61,070 nucleotides of DNA, taken from assembly GCA_017457285.1 (NCBI GenBank), contig JAFTHT010000003.1, positions 1 to 61,070 on the forward strand, written 5' to 3'. The DNA comes from Oscillospiraceae bacterium. GTDB taxonomy: Bacteria; Bacillota; Clostridia; Oscillospirales; Oscillospiraceae. Below are positions 52,353 through 61,070 of the stretch, one piece after another (the first letter of the stretch is position 1; the number at the start of each line of letters is the position of its first letter). The notes beneath the pieces were generated by a model. The model saw nothing but the letters and a program-made list of their open reading frames with translations, was not told the DNA's origin and ran no database searches. The translations under genes and the position numbers were made by a program.

Positions 52353-53537
52353 ATGACTGAATTTCAGCTGAAATATGGCTGCAACCCCAACCAGAAGCCT
52401 GCTTCCCTGTACATGAAGGACGGCTCCGAGCTGCCCTTCGAGATTCTCAACGGCCGCCCCGGCTACATCAACTTTATGGACGCCCTGAACTCCTGGCAGC
52501 TGGTCAAGGAGCTGAAGGAAGCCACCGGCATGGCCTGCGCCACCTCCTTCAAGCACGTTTCCCCCACCTGTGCCGCCGTGGGCAAGCCCCTGCCGGCGGA
52601 CCTGAAGAAGGCCTGCTTCGTGGAGGACATCGAGGGTCTGGACGAGAATCCCCTGGCCTGCGCCTATGCCCGTGCCCGTGGCGCGGACCGGCTCTGCTCC
52701 TTCGGCGACTGGGTGGCCCTGTCCGACGAGTGCGATGCCATGACCGCTTCCATGATCGCCAAGGAAGTTTCCGACGGTGTCATCGCCCCCGGCTACACCG
52801 ATGAAGCTCTGGCCATCCTGAAAACCAAGCGGGGCGGCAATTACAATGTGGTTGCCATCGACCCCAATTACGTTCCCGAAACCCAGGAAACCAAGCAGAT
52901 TTTCGGCATCACCTTCGAGCAGGGCCGCAACAACTTCAAGATCGGCGAGCATCTGCTGGAGAACATGGTCACCGCCAACAAGGAGCTGCCCGAAAGCGCC
53001 AAGATTGACCTGATTATCTCCCTGATTACCCTGAAGTACACCCAGTCCAACTCCGTCTGCTTTGCCTACGACGGCCAGGCCATCGGTGTCGGCGCCGGTC
53101 AGCAGTCCCGAGTCCACTGCGTGCGCCTCGCCGGCGGCAAGGCCGACACCTGGTTCCTGCGGCAGCATCCCAAGACCCTGGCTCTGCCCTTCCGGGAGGA
53201 CCTGGGCCGCCCCGGCCGTGATAACGTCATCGACGGCTACATCAACGGCAACGAAGAGGATGTCTGCGCCGAGGGCATCTGGCAGAACTACTTCACCGTC
53301 CGTCCCGAGCCCCTGACCGCCGAAGAGAAGCGGGCCTGGCTGGATTCCCGGGATGCGGTTGCCCTGGGCTCCGATGCCTTCTTCCCCTTCCCCGACTCCG
53401 TCAAGCGTGGCGTGGCCTCCGGCGTCAAGTACATCGCCCAGCCCGGCGGCTCCATCCGCGACGACCTGGTCATCGCCGAGTGCGACAAAAACGGCATCGC
53501 CATGGCCTTCACCGGCATGCGGCTGTTCCACCACTAA
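52353..53537 (+). CDS. purH: AICAR transformylase, stand-alone (PurH C-terminal domain homologue)
   Basis: The 394-residue protein has KYGCNPNQKPASLYM, TSFKHVSPTCAAVGKP and KYTQSNSVCFAYDG plus IGVGAGQQSRVHCVR, the transformylase half of PurH. It lacks the cyclohydrolase half, which is supplied by purO just upstream. It makes FAICAR from AICAR and 10-formyl-THF, the step most sensitive to folate supply. GGAGG lies 8 bases before the ATG at 52353. Confidence 0.93.
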   Translation: MTEFQLKYGCNPNQKPASLYMKDGSELPFEILNGRPGYINFMDALNSWQLVKELKEATGMACATSFKHVSPTCAAVGKPLPADLKKACFVEDIEGLDENPLACAYARARGADRLCSFGDWVALSDECDAMTASMIAKEVSDGVIAPGYTDEALAILKTKRGGNYNVVAIDPNYVPETQETKQIFGITFEQGRNNFKIGEHLLENMVTANKELPESAKIDLIISLITLKYTQSNSVCFAYDGQAIGVGAGQQSRVHCVRLAGGKADTWFLRQHPKTLALPFREDLGRPGRDNVIDGYINGNEEDVCAEGIWQNYFTVRPEPLTAEEKRAWLDSRDAVALGSDAFFPFPDSVKRGVASGVKYIAQPGGSIRDDLVIAECDKNGIAMAFTGMRLFHH

Positions 53538-53605
53538 TTTCAACGCCATAGGGGACGGTTCTGCCGCCCCCTATCGGTGCGTTTTCCAGACACGCCGCTT
53601 GCTGC

Positions 53606-53852
53606 CTTGCCCCCCTCGTTTACGAGGGGGGTGGCCGAGCGAAGCGAAGGTCGGGGGGAGTCCGTAACAAAGAGAAGAGAGAAGCCTGCTTTCGTAGGGA
53701 CCGATACCCACATCGGCCCTGCGGGATTACCGATGGGTAAAAAGGGCCGATGTGGGCATCGGCCCCTACAACTATTCATTATTCATTCTTCACTTACCAC
53801 AGACTCCCCCCGCCCCTTCGGGGCACCCCCCCTCATAAATGAGGGGGGCAAG
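53606..53852. repeat. Family B repeat with an inserted family C repeat between purH and purD
   Basis: Outer family B arms (CTTGCCCCCCTCGTTTACGA at 53606 and the complement to 53852) enclose a complete family C-like element (about 53696-53768, arms AGGGACCGATACCCACATCG and the complement). So one repeat was inserted into another. There is no supported gene in 53538-53883. Confidence 0.8.
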
Positions 53853-53883
53853 AATAACCCTTACTGACTTTTGGAGGTAACCT

Positions 53884-55149
<1,266 letters not shown>

Positions 55150-55165
55150 TAACGCAGATATGGAG

Positions 55166-55280
55166 TGGAAGATACGAGATACGGGATATGAGATACGAGA
55201 TAATGCGTATTTTATATCATCCCCGAAGGGGATCCCTTCTATCTCGTATCTCGTATCTCATATCTCATATCTCATATCTA
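55166..55280. repeat. Family D GATACGAGATA repeat between purD and purL
   Basis: Units of GATACGAGATACGGGATA on the left face TATCTCGTATCTCG units on the right, around a small CCCCGAAGGGG hairpin. It forms one large inverted repeat just before purL. Confidence 0.8.
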
Positions 55281-55303
55281 AAAATAAACTGGAGGAACCC
55301 CCC

Positions 55304-58300
55304 ATGGTTTATCGCATTTATGTTGAGAAAAAAGAGGGCCTGGAGAATGAGGCCAGAGGCCTGCTCAGCGAGGCCAAAAACCTGCTGGGCATCACCAATC
55401 TGGAAGGCCTGCGGCTGTTCAACCGCTATGACGCGGAGAATATCTCCGAGGAGCTCTTCGACTACGCCGTCAAGACCGTTTTCTCCGAGCCCCAGCTGGA
55501 CTACGCCGCAGCAGAAGTGGATCTGCCCGGCGCCTATGTCTTTGCCGTGGAGGCCCTGCCCGGTCAGTTTGACCAGCGGGCCGATTCCGCCGCCCAGTGC
55601 ATCCAGATCATCTCCCAGGGCGACCGGCCCCTGATCCGCACCGCCAAGGTCTACGCCCTCTACGGCCAGCTCACCGAAAAGGACATCGCCGATTTCAAGA
55701 AGTACGTCATCAACCCCGTGGAATGCCGGGAGGCCGCCCTGGAGCTGCCCGAAACCCTGGCCATTCAGTACGACATCCCCACTGAGGTTGCCACCCTCGA
55801 CGGCTTTACCAAGCTGGATCAGAAGGGCCTGGCCGACTTCATCAAGCAGTACGGCCTGGCCATGGATCTGGACGACATCACCTTCTGCCAGAGCTACTTC
55901 GTTTCCGAGGACCGGGACCCCACCATCACCGAAATCCGGATGATCGACACCTACTGGTCCGACCACTGCCGCCACACCACCTTCGGCACCATCATCGACG
56001 ATGTGAAATTCGAGGATGCGCTGCTGCAGTCTACTTATCATGAGTACATCGCCACCCGGAACGCTCTGGGCCGGGAGAACAAGCCCATCTGCCTGATGGA
56101 CCTGGCCACCATCGCCGTGCGGCACCTGAAGGCCAACGGTCAGCTCCCCAAGCTGGACGAATCCGAAGAGATCAACGCCTGCACTGTCAAGATCGATGTG
56201 ACCGTGGATGGCGTCACCGAGCCCTGGCTGCTGCTGTTCAAGAACGAAACCCACAACCATCCCACCGAAATCGAGCCCTTCGGCGGCGCGGCCACCTGCA
56301 TCGGCGGTGCCATCCGTGACCCCCTGTCCGGCCGTTCTTACGTTTACGGCGCCATGCGTGTCACCGGTGCCGCAGACCCCCTGAAGAGCGTTTCCGAAAC
56401 CATCCCCGGCAAGCTGCCCCAGCGGAAGATCGTCACCACCGCCGCCGCAGGCTACTCCAGCTACGGCAACCAGATCGGTCTGGCCACCGGCATCGTGGAC
56501 GAAATCTACCACCCGGGCTACGCCGCCAAGCGGATGGAGATCGGCGCGGTCATCGCCGCGGCGCCCGCCGAAAATGTCCGCCGGGAGCGGCCCGAGGCCG
56601 GCGACATCGTGATTCTGCTGGGCGGCAACACCGGCCGTGACGGCATCGGCGGCGCCACCGGCTCCTCCAAGGCCCACAATACCCAGTCCGTGGAAACCTG
56701 CGGCTCCGAGGTCCAGAAGGGCAACGCCCCCGAGGAGCGGAAATTGCAGCGGCTGTTCCGGAACGCCGAAGCCTCCCGGCTCATCAAGCGGTGCAATGAC
56801 TTCGGCGCCGGCGGCGTATCCGTTGCCATCGGCGAGCTGGCCGACGGCCTGACCATCGACCTGAACGCCGTGCCCAAGAAGTACGAGGGTCTGGACGGCA
56901 CCGAAATCGCCATTTCCGAATCCCAGGAACGGATGGCCGTAGTGGTGGAGGCCAAGGACGTCAAGCGCTTCCTGGAGCTGGCCCTGACCGAAAACCTGAA
57001 CGCCGTCCCCGTGGCCACCGTCACCGAAGAGGCCCGGCTGGTCATGCACTGGAACGGCAAGAAAATCTGCGACATCAGCCGCGACTTCCTGAACTCCAAC
57101 GGCGCGGACAAGCATATCACCTGCGCTCCCGCCGCCCCCACCGGCTATCAGAAGACCATTTCCGGCACCTTCGCCGAGAATTTCAAGGCCGTGGCCACCG
57201 ACCTGAACACCTGCTCCAAGCGGGGCCTGAGCGAGCGGTTCGACTCCACCATCGGCGCCGGCACCGTGCTGATGCCCTTCGGCGGCAAGAACCAGCTGAC
57301 CCCCATCCAGGCCATGGTCCAGAAGATCAGCGTCGAAAAGAAGCACACCGACGACTGCTCCTTCATGGCCTTCGGCTACAACCCCTTCATCACCTCCGCT
57401 TCCCCCTACCACGGCGCCTACCTGGCGGTCATCGAGTCCGTTTCCAAGCTCATCGCCACCGGTGCCGACTTTAAGGACGTTTATCTGACCTTCCAGGAGT
57501 ATTTCGAGCGGCTGAACAAGGACCCCAAGCGTTGGGGCAAGCCCCTGGCGGCACTGCTGGGCGCCTTCAAGGCCCAGATGAACCTGGGCATCGGCTCCAT
57601 CGGCGGCAAGGACTCCATGTCCGGCTCCTTCGAGAATCTGGATGTGCCCCCCACCCTGGTTTCCTTCGCCGTCACCACCGGCAAGACCAGTGATGTAATC
57701 AGCCCCGAATTTAAGGCCGCCGGCCACACCGTGTGCCTGCTGAAGCCCCAGCTGGATGAAAACGGTCTGCCCGTCACCGAATCCCTGCTGAAGAATTTCA
57801 ACACCGTCACCGAGCTGCTGCGCAGCGGCAAGGCCGTGGCCGCCTACACCCCCGGCATGGGCGGCGTGGCAGAGGCCCTGATGAAGATGGGCTTCGGCAA
57901 CGGCTTCGGCATCGCCATCGACGAAAACGTGACCATGGAGGAGCTCTTCGGCTACAACTACGGCGCCTTCGTGCTGGAAATGGCCGAAGGGACTGTGGGC
58001 CAGGTCCTGGGCACCACCACCGCCGGCGACTTCTCCTACCGGGGCGAAACCCTGGACCAGGGCGGCATCCTGAAGGCCTACGAGGACAAGCTGGAGTCCG
58101 TCTACTCCTGCAACATCCCCGCCCCCGCGGGCAAGATGGAGACCTTCTCCTTCGAGGCCGGCGCCCGGGTGGCTCCCGCCATCAAGGTGGCCAAGCCCAA
58201 GGTGCTGATCCCCGCCTTCCCCGGCACCAACTGCGAGTACGATTCCGCCAAGGCCGTCCGGGATGCAGGCGCCGAGCCGGAGATCATCGTCATCAACAAC

Positions 58301-58990
58301 CTCAGTGCTGACGGCATCGCCCGGAGCGTTGAACATTTCGCCCAGGAGCTGAAGAGCGCCCAGTGCGTGTTCATCCCCGGCGGCTTCTCCGGCGGCGACG
58401 AGCCCGACGGCTCCGGCAAGTTCATCACCGCCTTCTTCCGCAACGCTGCGGTGAAGGAGGGCGTCACCGACCTGCTGGAGAACCGGGACGGCCTGATGCT
58501 GGGCATCTGCAACGGCTTCCAGGCGCTGATCAAGCTGGGCCTGGTGCCCTACGGCAAGATCATCGACACCGATGAGAACTGCCCCACCCTGACCTTCAAC
58601 AACATTTCCCGGCACCAGAGCCGGATCGTCCGGACCCGTGTGGCCTCCAACAAGAGCCCCTGGCTGGCCCTGACCAACGTGGGCGACGTGTACAATGTGC
58701 CCATCTCCCACGGCGAGGGAAAATTCCTGGCCAGCGAGGAATTGATCGCCCAGCTGGCGGCAAACGGCCAGATCGCCACCCAGTATGTGGACCTCAGCGG
58801 TAACGCCACCGCCGACATCCACTTCAACCCCAACGGCTCCCTCTACGCCATCGAGGGCATCACCAGCCCCGACGGAAGAGTCCTGGGCAAAATGGGCCAC
58901 AGCGAACGGATCGGCAAGGGTCTGTACAAAAACGTCCCCGGCGAGTACGACATCCAGCTGTTCAAGGCCGCGGTGCAGTATTTTAAGTAA
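55304..58990 (+). CDS. purL: PurL, single-chain FGAM synthase
   Basis: The 1,228-residue enzyme has an N-terminal domain, two AIR-synthase-like halves (YWSDHCRHTTFG, NETHNHPTEIEPFGGAATC; later GIGSIGGKDSMSGSF) and a C-terminal class I glutaminase with GICNGFQAL (nucleophile Cys) and PISHGEGKF. It converts FGAR to FGAM using glutamine. GGAGGA precedes the ATG at 55304; a longer frame upstream is within the repeat. The last purine gene in view; no purB or purA follow. Confidence 0.96.
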   Translation: MVYRIYVEKKEGLENEARGLLSEAKNLLGITNLEGLRLFNRYDAENISEELFDYAVKTVFSEPQLDYAAAEVDLPGAYVFAVEALPGQFDQRADSAAQCIQIISQGDRPLIRTAKVYALYGQLTEKDIADFKKYVINPVECREAALELPETLAIQYDIPTEVATLDGFTKLDQKGLADFIKQYGLAMDLDDITFCQSYFVSEDRDPTITEIRMIDTYWSDHCRHTTFGTIIDDVKFEDALLQSTYHEYIATRNALGRENKPICLMDLATIAVRHLKANGQLPKLDESEEINACTVKIDVTVDGVTEPWLLLFKNETHNHPTEIEPFGGAATCIGGAIRDPLSGRSYVYGAMRVTGAADPLKSVSETIPGKLPQRKIVTTAAAGYSSYGNQIGLATGIVDEIYHPGYAAKRMEIGAVIAAAPAENVRRERPEAGDIVILLGGNTGRDGIGGATGSSKAHNTQSVETCGSEVQKGNAPEERKLQRLFRNAEASRLIKRCNDFGAGGVSVAIGELADGLTIDLNAVPKKYEGLDGTEIAISESQERMAVVVEAKDVKRFLELALTENLNAVPVATVTEEARLVMHWNGKKICDISRDFLNSNGADKHITCAPAAPTGYQKTISGTFAENFKAVATDLNTCSKRGLSERFDSTIGAGTVLMPFGGKNQLTPIQAMVQKISVEKKHTDDCSFMAFGYNPFITSASPYHGAYLAVIESVSKLIATGADFKDVYLTFQEYFERLNKDPKRWGKPLAALLGAFKAQMNLGIGSIGGKDSMSGSFENLDVPPTLVSFAVTTGKTSDVISPEFKAAGHTVCLLKPQLDENGLPVTESLLKNFNTVTELLRSGKAVAAYTPGMGGVAEALMKMGFGNGFGIAIDENVTMEELFGYNYGAFVLEMAEGTVGQVLGTTTAGDFSYRGETLDQGGILKAYEDKLESVYSCNIPAPAGKMETFSFEAGARVAPAIKVAKPKVLIPAFPGTNCEYDSAKAVRDAGAEPEIIVINNLSADGIARSVEHFAQELKSAQCVFIPGGFSGGDEPDGSGKFITAFFRNAAVKEGVTDLLENRDGLMLGICNGFQALIKLGLVPYGKIIDTDENCPTLTFNNISRHQSRIVRTRVASNKSPWLALTNVGDVYNVPISHGEGKFLASEELIAQLAANGQIATQYVDLSGNATADIHFNPNGSLYAIEGITSPDGRVLGKMGHSERIGKGLYKNVPGEYDIQLFKAAVQYFK

Positions 58991-59009
58991 GCATTCCCGG
59001 TGTGTCGAT

Positions 59010-59246
59010 AAATGATTGTTTCGCATATCAGATTAGTATGTCATTGCGAGGCCCGAAGGGCCGTGGCAATCTCCTGGTGCAATCTCACAAAAAAGAGAAC
59101 TTTGAAGGGATGCAAAATCTTATAAACCTGGTTGCAACCACCTAATATGTTGCTTTTCCGGCATTTCACCGGGAGATTGCCACGGCCTTCGGCCTCGCAA
59201 TGACATGCGTTTTTTTGAGGGTGCATCCTAAGCGAAACCATCATTT
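59010..59246. repeat. Family A repeat inside a larger inverted pair, after purL
   Basis: A family A element of about 167 bases (TGTCATTGCGAGG at 59039 to TCGCAATGACA at 59205) is flanked by AAATGATTGTTTCGC (59010-59024) and its near-complement (59232-59246). Its inner part is an inverted relative of the element at 44474-44642. It fills most of the gap before the small membrane-protein gene. Confidence 0.75.
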
Positions 59247-59287
59247 TTCCCACAAGCGGATTTTCCGCACACGATTGTGCGAAAATT

Positions 59288-59348
59288 TTGTCCAAACCCC
59301 GCAATTTCCAATATAATCCTTGCATTTTTTCGAAAGTATTGCTATAAT
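59288..59348 (+). promoter_or_regulatory. Tandem promoters of the small membrane-protein gene
   Basis: P1: TTGTCC (59288-59293), 18 bases, TATAAT (59312-59317). P2: TTGCAT (59320-59325), 17 bases, TATAAT (59343-59348). Both read towards the gene at 59381, so it is not simply part of the purine operon. Confidence 0.65.
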
Positions 59349-59380
59349 TGATTCGATTTTATACGAGGGAGGTGTCTTTC

Positions 59381-59623
59381 ATGGATATGGTCAAGAATAT
59401 TTTCCCCTTCTCCTTCAACTTCAAGGAAAAGGACACCAATGGTCTGATTGTCAGCATTATCATCTACATCGTGCTGATGCTGGTTTCCGGTATCGTCATG
59501 TGGGTGCTGGGCATGATTCCCGTAATCAACATCCTGACCGGCATCGTTGGCTGGATTATCGAAATCTACGCCGTGGCCGGTATCGTCCTGTCGGTGCTGA
59601 ACTACTTCAACGTGCTGAAGTAA
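59381..59623 (+). CDS. Small integral membrane protein
   Basis: The 80-residue protein has a soluble N-terminal part (DMVKNIFPFSFNFKEKD), then two or three hydrophobic segments (about 19-76) rich in Gly-Ile-Val. No catalytic motif is visible. GGGAGGTG is 6 bases before the ATG, and promoter and terminator make it a separate unit. Its function is unknown. Confidence 0.75.
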   Translation: MDMVKNIFPFSFNFKEKDTNGLIVSIIIYIVLMLVSGIVMWVLGMIPVINILTGIVGWIIEIYAVAGIVLSVLNYFNVLK

Positions 59624-59629
59624 AAAAGA

Positions 59630-59657
59630 CGGAGCCGGATTCCGGCTCCGCTTTTTT
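59630..59657 (+). terminator. Intrinsic terminator after the small membrane protein
   Basis: CGGAGCCGG (59630-59638) and CCGGCTCCG (59642-59650) form a 9-bp stem with a 3-base loop, followed by CTTTTTT. A-rich sequence on the other side could give some bidirectional function. Confidence 0.9.
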
Positions 59658-59721
59658 GCCCCTTCCATCTTTTTGCGATTCGTGGTATACTGGTCGCAAA
59701 AGTGGGAAGGGGGTTATTTTT

Positions 59722-60462
59722 TTGGCGAAAAAGAAGAAAAAACAGCAAAAGGGCCTGCTGCTGCGTTGTCTGATTGCCGCTGTGGCGGCGGCAGCGCTGA
59801 TTGTGGGCCTGGTGTTCCTCCTGAAGCCCCCTCCACCGTCAAAAGAGCCTCCTGTCCTCCAGGGACAGGTACCGGGCATCGATGTGTCCTCTCACCAGGG
59901 TCAAATCGATTGGGAAAAGGTTGCGGACAGCGGAATCCAATTCGCCATCGTCCGCTTAGGCTACCGCAGCTACGGCGACGGCACCCTACATACCGACCAG
60001 CGGGCAAAGGAAAATCTGGCGGGGGCCCGGGCCGCGGGGCTGAAAGTTGGGGCCTACTTCTTCTCCCAGGCCGTCACCGAGGCCGAGGCCGAAACGGAAG
60101 CGGCCCTGGCCCTGGGGATTTTGGGGGATTTTCAGCTGGATTTACCCCTGGCCTACGACTGGGAATACGTCAGCGAGGCCGCCCGGACCGGGGACTTGGA
60201 GGGGGCGCAGCTAATCAATTGCGTCCACGCCTTCTGCGAAACCGTGGAGGCCGGGGGAGAGGAGCCCATGGTCTACTTCAACCAGGATTTGGCCAACACC
60301 AGGCTGGATTTGTCGGAAATTGAAGAATACCCCTTCTGGCTTGCGCAATATGCGGAAAGTTTGGATTTCCCCGCAAAAGTCACCTTCTGGCAGCACTCCG
60401 ACCAGGGAAAAATCCAGGGAATCGAGGAAAACGTAGATTTGAACTGGTACTGGCCGGAATAA
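59722..60462 (+). CDS. Membrane-anchored GH25 muramidase
   Basis: The 246-residue protein has a Lys-rich start, one membrane anchor (about 11-34) and a GH25 domain: GIDVSSHQGQIDWEKV, FAIVRLGYRSYGDG, VGAYFFSQAV, LPLAYDWEY and WLAQYAESL. Asp and Glu in the DWE motif are the likely catalytic pair. The start is TTG at 59722 with AAGGGGG upstream; no in-frame ATG is available. It cuts peptidoglycan outside the membrane. Confidence 0.88.
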   Translation: MAKKKKKQQKGLLLRCLIAAVAAAALIVGLVFLLKPPPPSKEPPVLQGQVPGIDVSSHQGQIDWEKVADSGIQFAIVRLGYRSYGDGTLHTDQRAKENLAGARAAGLKVGAYFFSQAVTEAEAETEAALALGILGDFQLDLPLAYDWEYVSEAARTGDLEGAQLINCVHAFCETVEAGGEEPMVYFNQDLANTRLDLSEIEEYPFWLAQYAESLDFPAKVTFWQHSDQGKIQGIEENVDLNWYWPE

Positions 60463-60495
60463 ACCTTCTGTCATTGTTATGAAAGTGTCCTCTGA

Positions 60496-60530
60496 CAAAA
60501 AACAGGCACCCTAATGGGTGCCTGTTTTTT
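60496..60530. terminator. Bidirectional terminator after the GH25 gene
   Basis: CAGGCACCC (60503-60511) and GGGTGCCTG (60516-60524) with A- and T-runs on both sides. It ends the muramidase transcript on the plus strand and any leftward tRNA read-through. Confidence 0.88.
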
Positions 60531-60665
60531 CTGGGGTGGATGATGGGAGTCGTTTGCATTTTCATTCCCTGTCAGGGAATGAAAATAGAGGTGTCGCCGG
60601 GGCCCTACCCGGCGATCAACCTGCCCCCGGCAGGTTGAATTTGATTTTTCGACTTCCATCATCTG

Positions 60666-60700
60666 AAAAAAACAGGCACCCTAATGGGTGCCTGTTTTTT
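60666..60700 (-). terminator. Terminator of the tRNA-His/Arg/Gly transcript
   Basis: A second identical hairpin (60673-60681 with 60686-60694) directly follows the 3' end of the tRNA-His gene on the minus strand and is flanked by A/T runs. Confidence 0.88.
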
Positions 60701-60701
60701 A

Positions 60702-60779
60702 TGGGGTGGATGATGGGAGTCGAACCCACGACCTTCAGAGCCACAATCTGACGCGCTAACCAACTGTGCTACATCCACC
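60702..60779 (-). tRNA. tRNA-His(GUG)
   Basis: The cloverleaf is complete. The anticodon loop is TTGTGGC with anticodon GTG, and the extra G at -1 pairs with the discriminator C, as in tRNA-His. CCA is encoded. Boundaries include CCA and G-1. Confidence 0.95.
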
Positions 60780-60797
60780 ATATTCTTTTAAGCTGAA

Positions 60798-60932
60798 TGG
60801 CACGCCAGGAGGGACTCGGTTAATCAAGGAGCGGCTCGGTCAAGCCCTCGCCGGAAACAGTCCACCGGACTGTTTCATTTGATTGTTCGAGTCGATAAAA
60901 CCTGGCAAAAGTGGCACGCCAGGAGGGACTCG
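60798..60932. repeat. 21-bp direct repeat of the tRNA-Arg 3' end
   Basis: TGGCACGCCAGGAGGGACTC plus G at 60798-60818 repeats exactly at 60912-60932, the latter being the 3' end of tRNA-Arg. The 93 bases between contain AAACAGTCC/GGACTGTTT and ATTTGATTGTTCGA, similar in layout to the insert beside tRNA-His. Confidence 0.8.
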
Positions 60933-60988
60933 AACCCCCGACCTACTGCTTAGAAGGCAGTTGCTCTATCCAGCTGAGCTACTGGCGC
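60912..60988 (-). tRNA. tRNA-Arg(UCU)
   Basis: Complete cloverleaf with anticodon loop CTTCTAA (anticodon TCT, reading AGA). The acceptor stem GCGCCAG pairs with CTGGCGT, discriminator G and encoded CCA. Confidence 0.95.
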
Positions 60989-60995
60989 ATTTCTA

Positions 60996-61069
60996 TGGAG
61001 CGGGTGACGGGAATCGGACCCGCGTATCCAGCTTGGAAGGCTGGTGTTCTACCATTGAACTACACCCGC
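60996..61069 (-). tRNA. tRNA-Gly(UCC)
   Basis: Complete cloverleaf with anticodon loop CTTCCAA (anticodon TCC, reading GGA), acceptor GCGGGTG with CACCCGC, and encoded CCA. It lies at the right edge and is complete by one base. Confidence 0.95.
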
Positions 61070-61070
61070 A

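Larger units (their letters stand above)
60495..60722. repeat. 58-bp direct repeat of terminator plus tRNA-His 3' end
   Basis: 60495-60552 and 60665-60722 are almost identical over a terminator hairpin and the last 21 bases of tRNA-His. Between them are three small hairpins (CATTCCCT/AGGGAATG; CGGG/CCCG; AACCTGCC/GGCAGGTT). This is like the footprint of an element that used the tRNA 3' end as target, or a local duplication. Confidence 0.8.

Noticed and set aside
48069-53549. Long minus-strand frames opposite purF, purO and purH
   Set aside because: Shadows of highly biased purine genes; no promoters or ribosome binding sites fit.
55265-59026. A minus-strand open frame of about 1,250 codons opposite purL
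   Set aside because: Low stop-codon density results from GC-ending codons in purL. The translation is rich in Gly/Gln/His/Val with no domain and would overlap all of a certain gene.
60495-60722. A fourth tRNA gene (second tRNA-His)
   Set aside because: Only the last 21 bases of the tRNA are duplicated; there is no D-arm or anticodon arm.

Overview
The window looks like part of the chromosome of a Gram-positive, Spo0A-bearing gut Clostridia, most likely of the Oscillospiraceae/Ruminococcaceae type. The pointers are strong AGGAGG-type ribosome binding sites, LytR-CpsA-Psr and BY-kinase capsule genes, a Spo0A-like regulator, a ZTP riboswitch ahead of the purine genes, a split PurO/AICAR-transformylase pair, and many intergenic palindromic repeats. 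The genus cannot be fixed from the sequence alone.

Layout. (1) From about 45.9 kb down to 0.2 kb, almost every gene is on the minus strand and belongs to one large exopolysaccharide/capsule region. Transcription appears to start at a promoter at 45.88-45.91 kb. The first genes are an aminotransferase, an initiating sugar-1-phosphate transferase, an acetyltransferase and a PglA-like glycosyltransferase. They are followed by glycosyltransferases, pyruvyltransferases, an EpsG-type polymerase, a Wzx flippase and an F420H2-dehydrogenase-beta-like Fe-S protein. (2) At 26.3-27.1 kb a Spo0A-like response regulator has its own terminator; a striking 17-bp palindrome lies upstream of it. (3) A second promoter at 26.2 kb drives a second set: GT2, a second EpsG polymerase, GT4 and LicD. 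Next comes a 1,819-residue secreted phosphodiester-glycosidase/cell-wall-binding protein bracketed by two MITE-like repeats. After it come GT4, a second pyruvyltransferase-Wzx-Fe-S triad, a pyrophosphatase/nucleotidyltransferase/phosphatase trio, and capE-capF-(phosphatase)-capG for UDP-L-FucNAc. (4) A third promoter at 3.6 kb precedes the Wzz/BY-kinase fusion, a surface protein with a sortase-like tail and an LCP ligase. A terminator follows. A further minus-strand gene starts at position 15 and runs off the left edge.

(5) On the plus strand, 46.35-59.0 kb holds a purine operon: purE, purC, purF, purM, purN, purO, purH (AICAR transformylase only), purD and purL. It is headed by a consensus promoter and a ZTP (pfl) riboswitch with an overlapping intrinsic terminator. 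Every real gap between these genes carries a palindromic element from one of four repeat families. (6) The right end has a small membrane protein, a GH25 muramidase and minus-strand tRNA-His, tRNA-Arg and tRNA-Gly genes. Two of these tRNAs have a duplicated copy of their 3' end nearby.

How the parts work together. The capsule genes cover sugar-nucleotide supply, lipid-linked assembly, export, polymerisation, length control and attachment to the wall. The presence of two flippases, two polymerases and paralogous pyruvyltransferase cassettes suggests either two polysaccharides or a merged locus. The purine operon encodes most of the steps from PRPP to IMP and is probably induced by ZTP/ZMP when 10-formyl-THF is limiting. 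Its PurF lacks the catalytic cysteine of the glutaminase domain.
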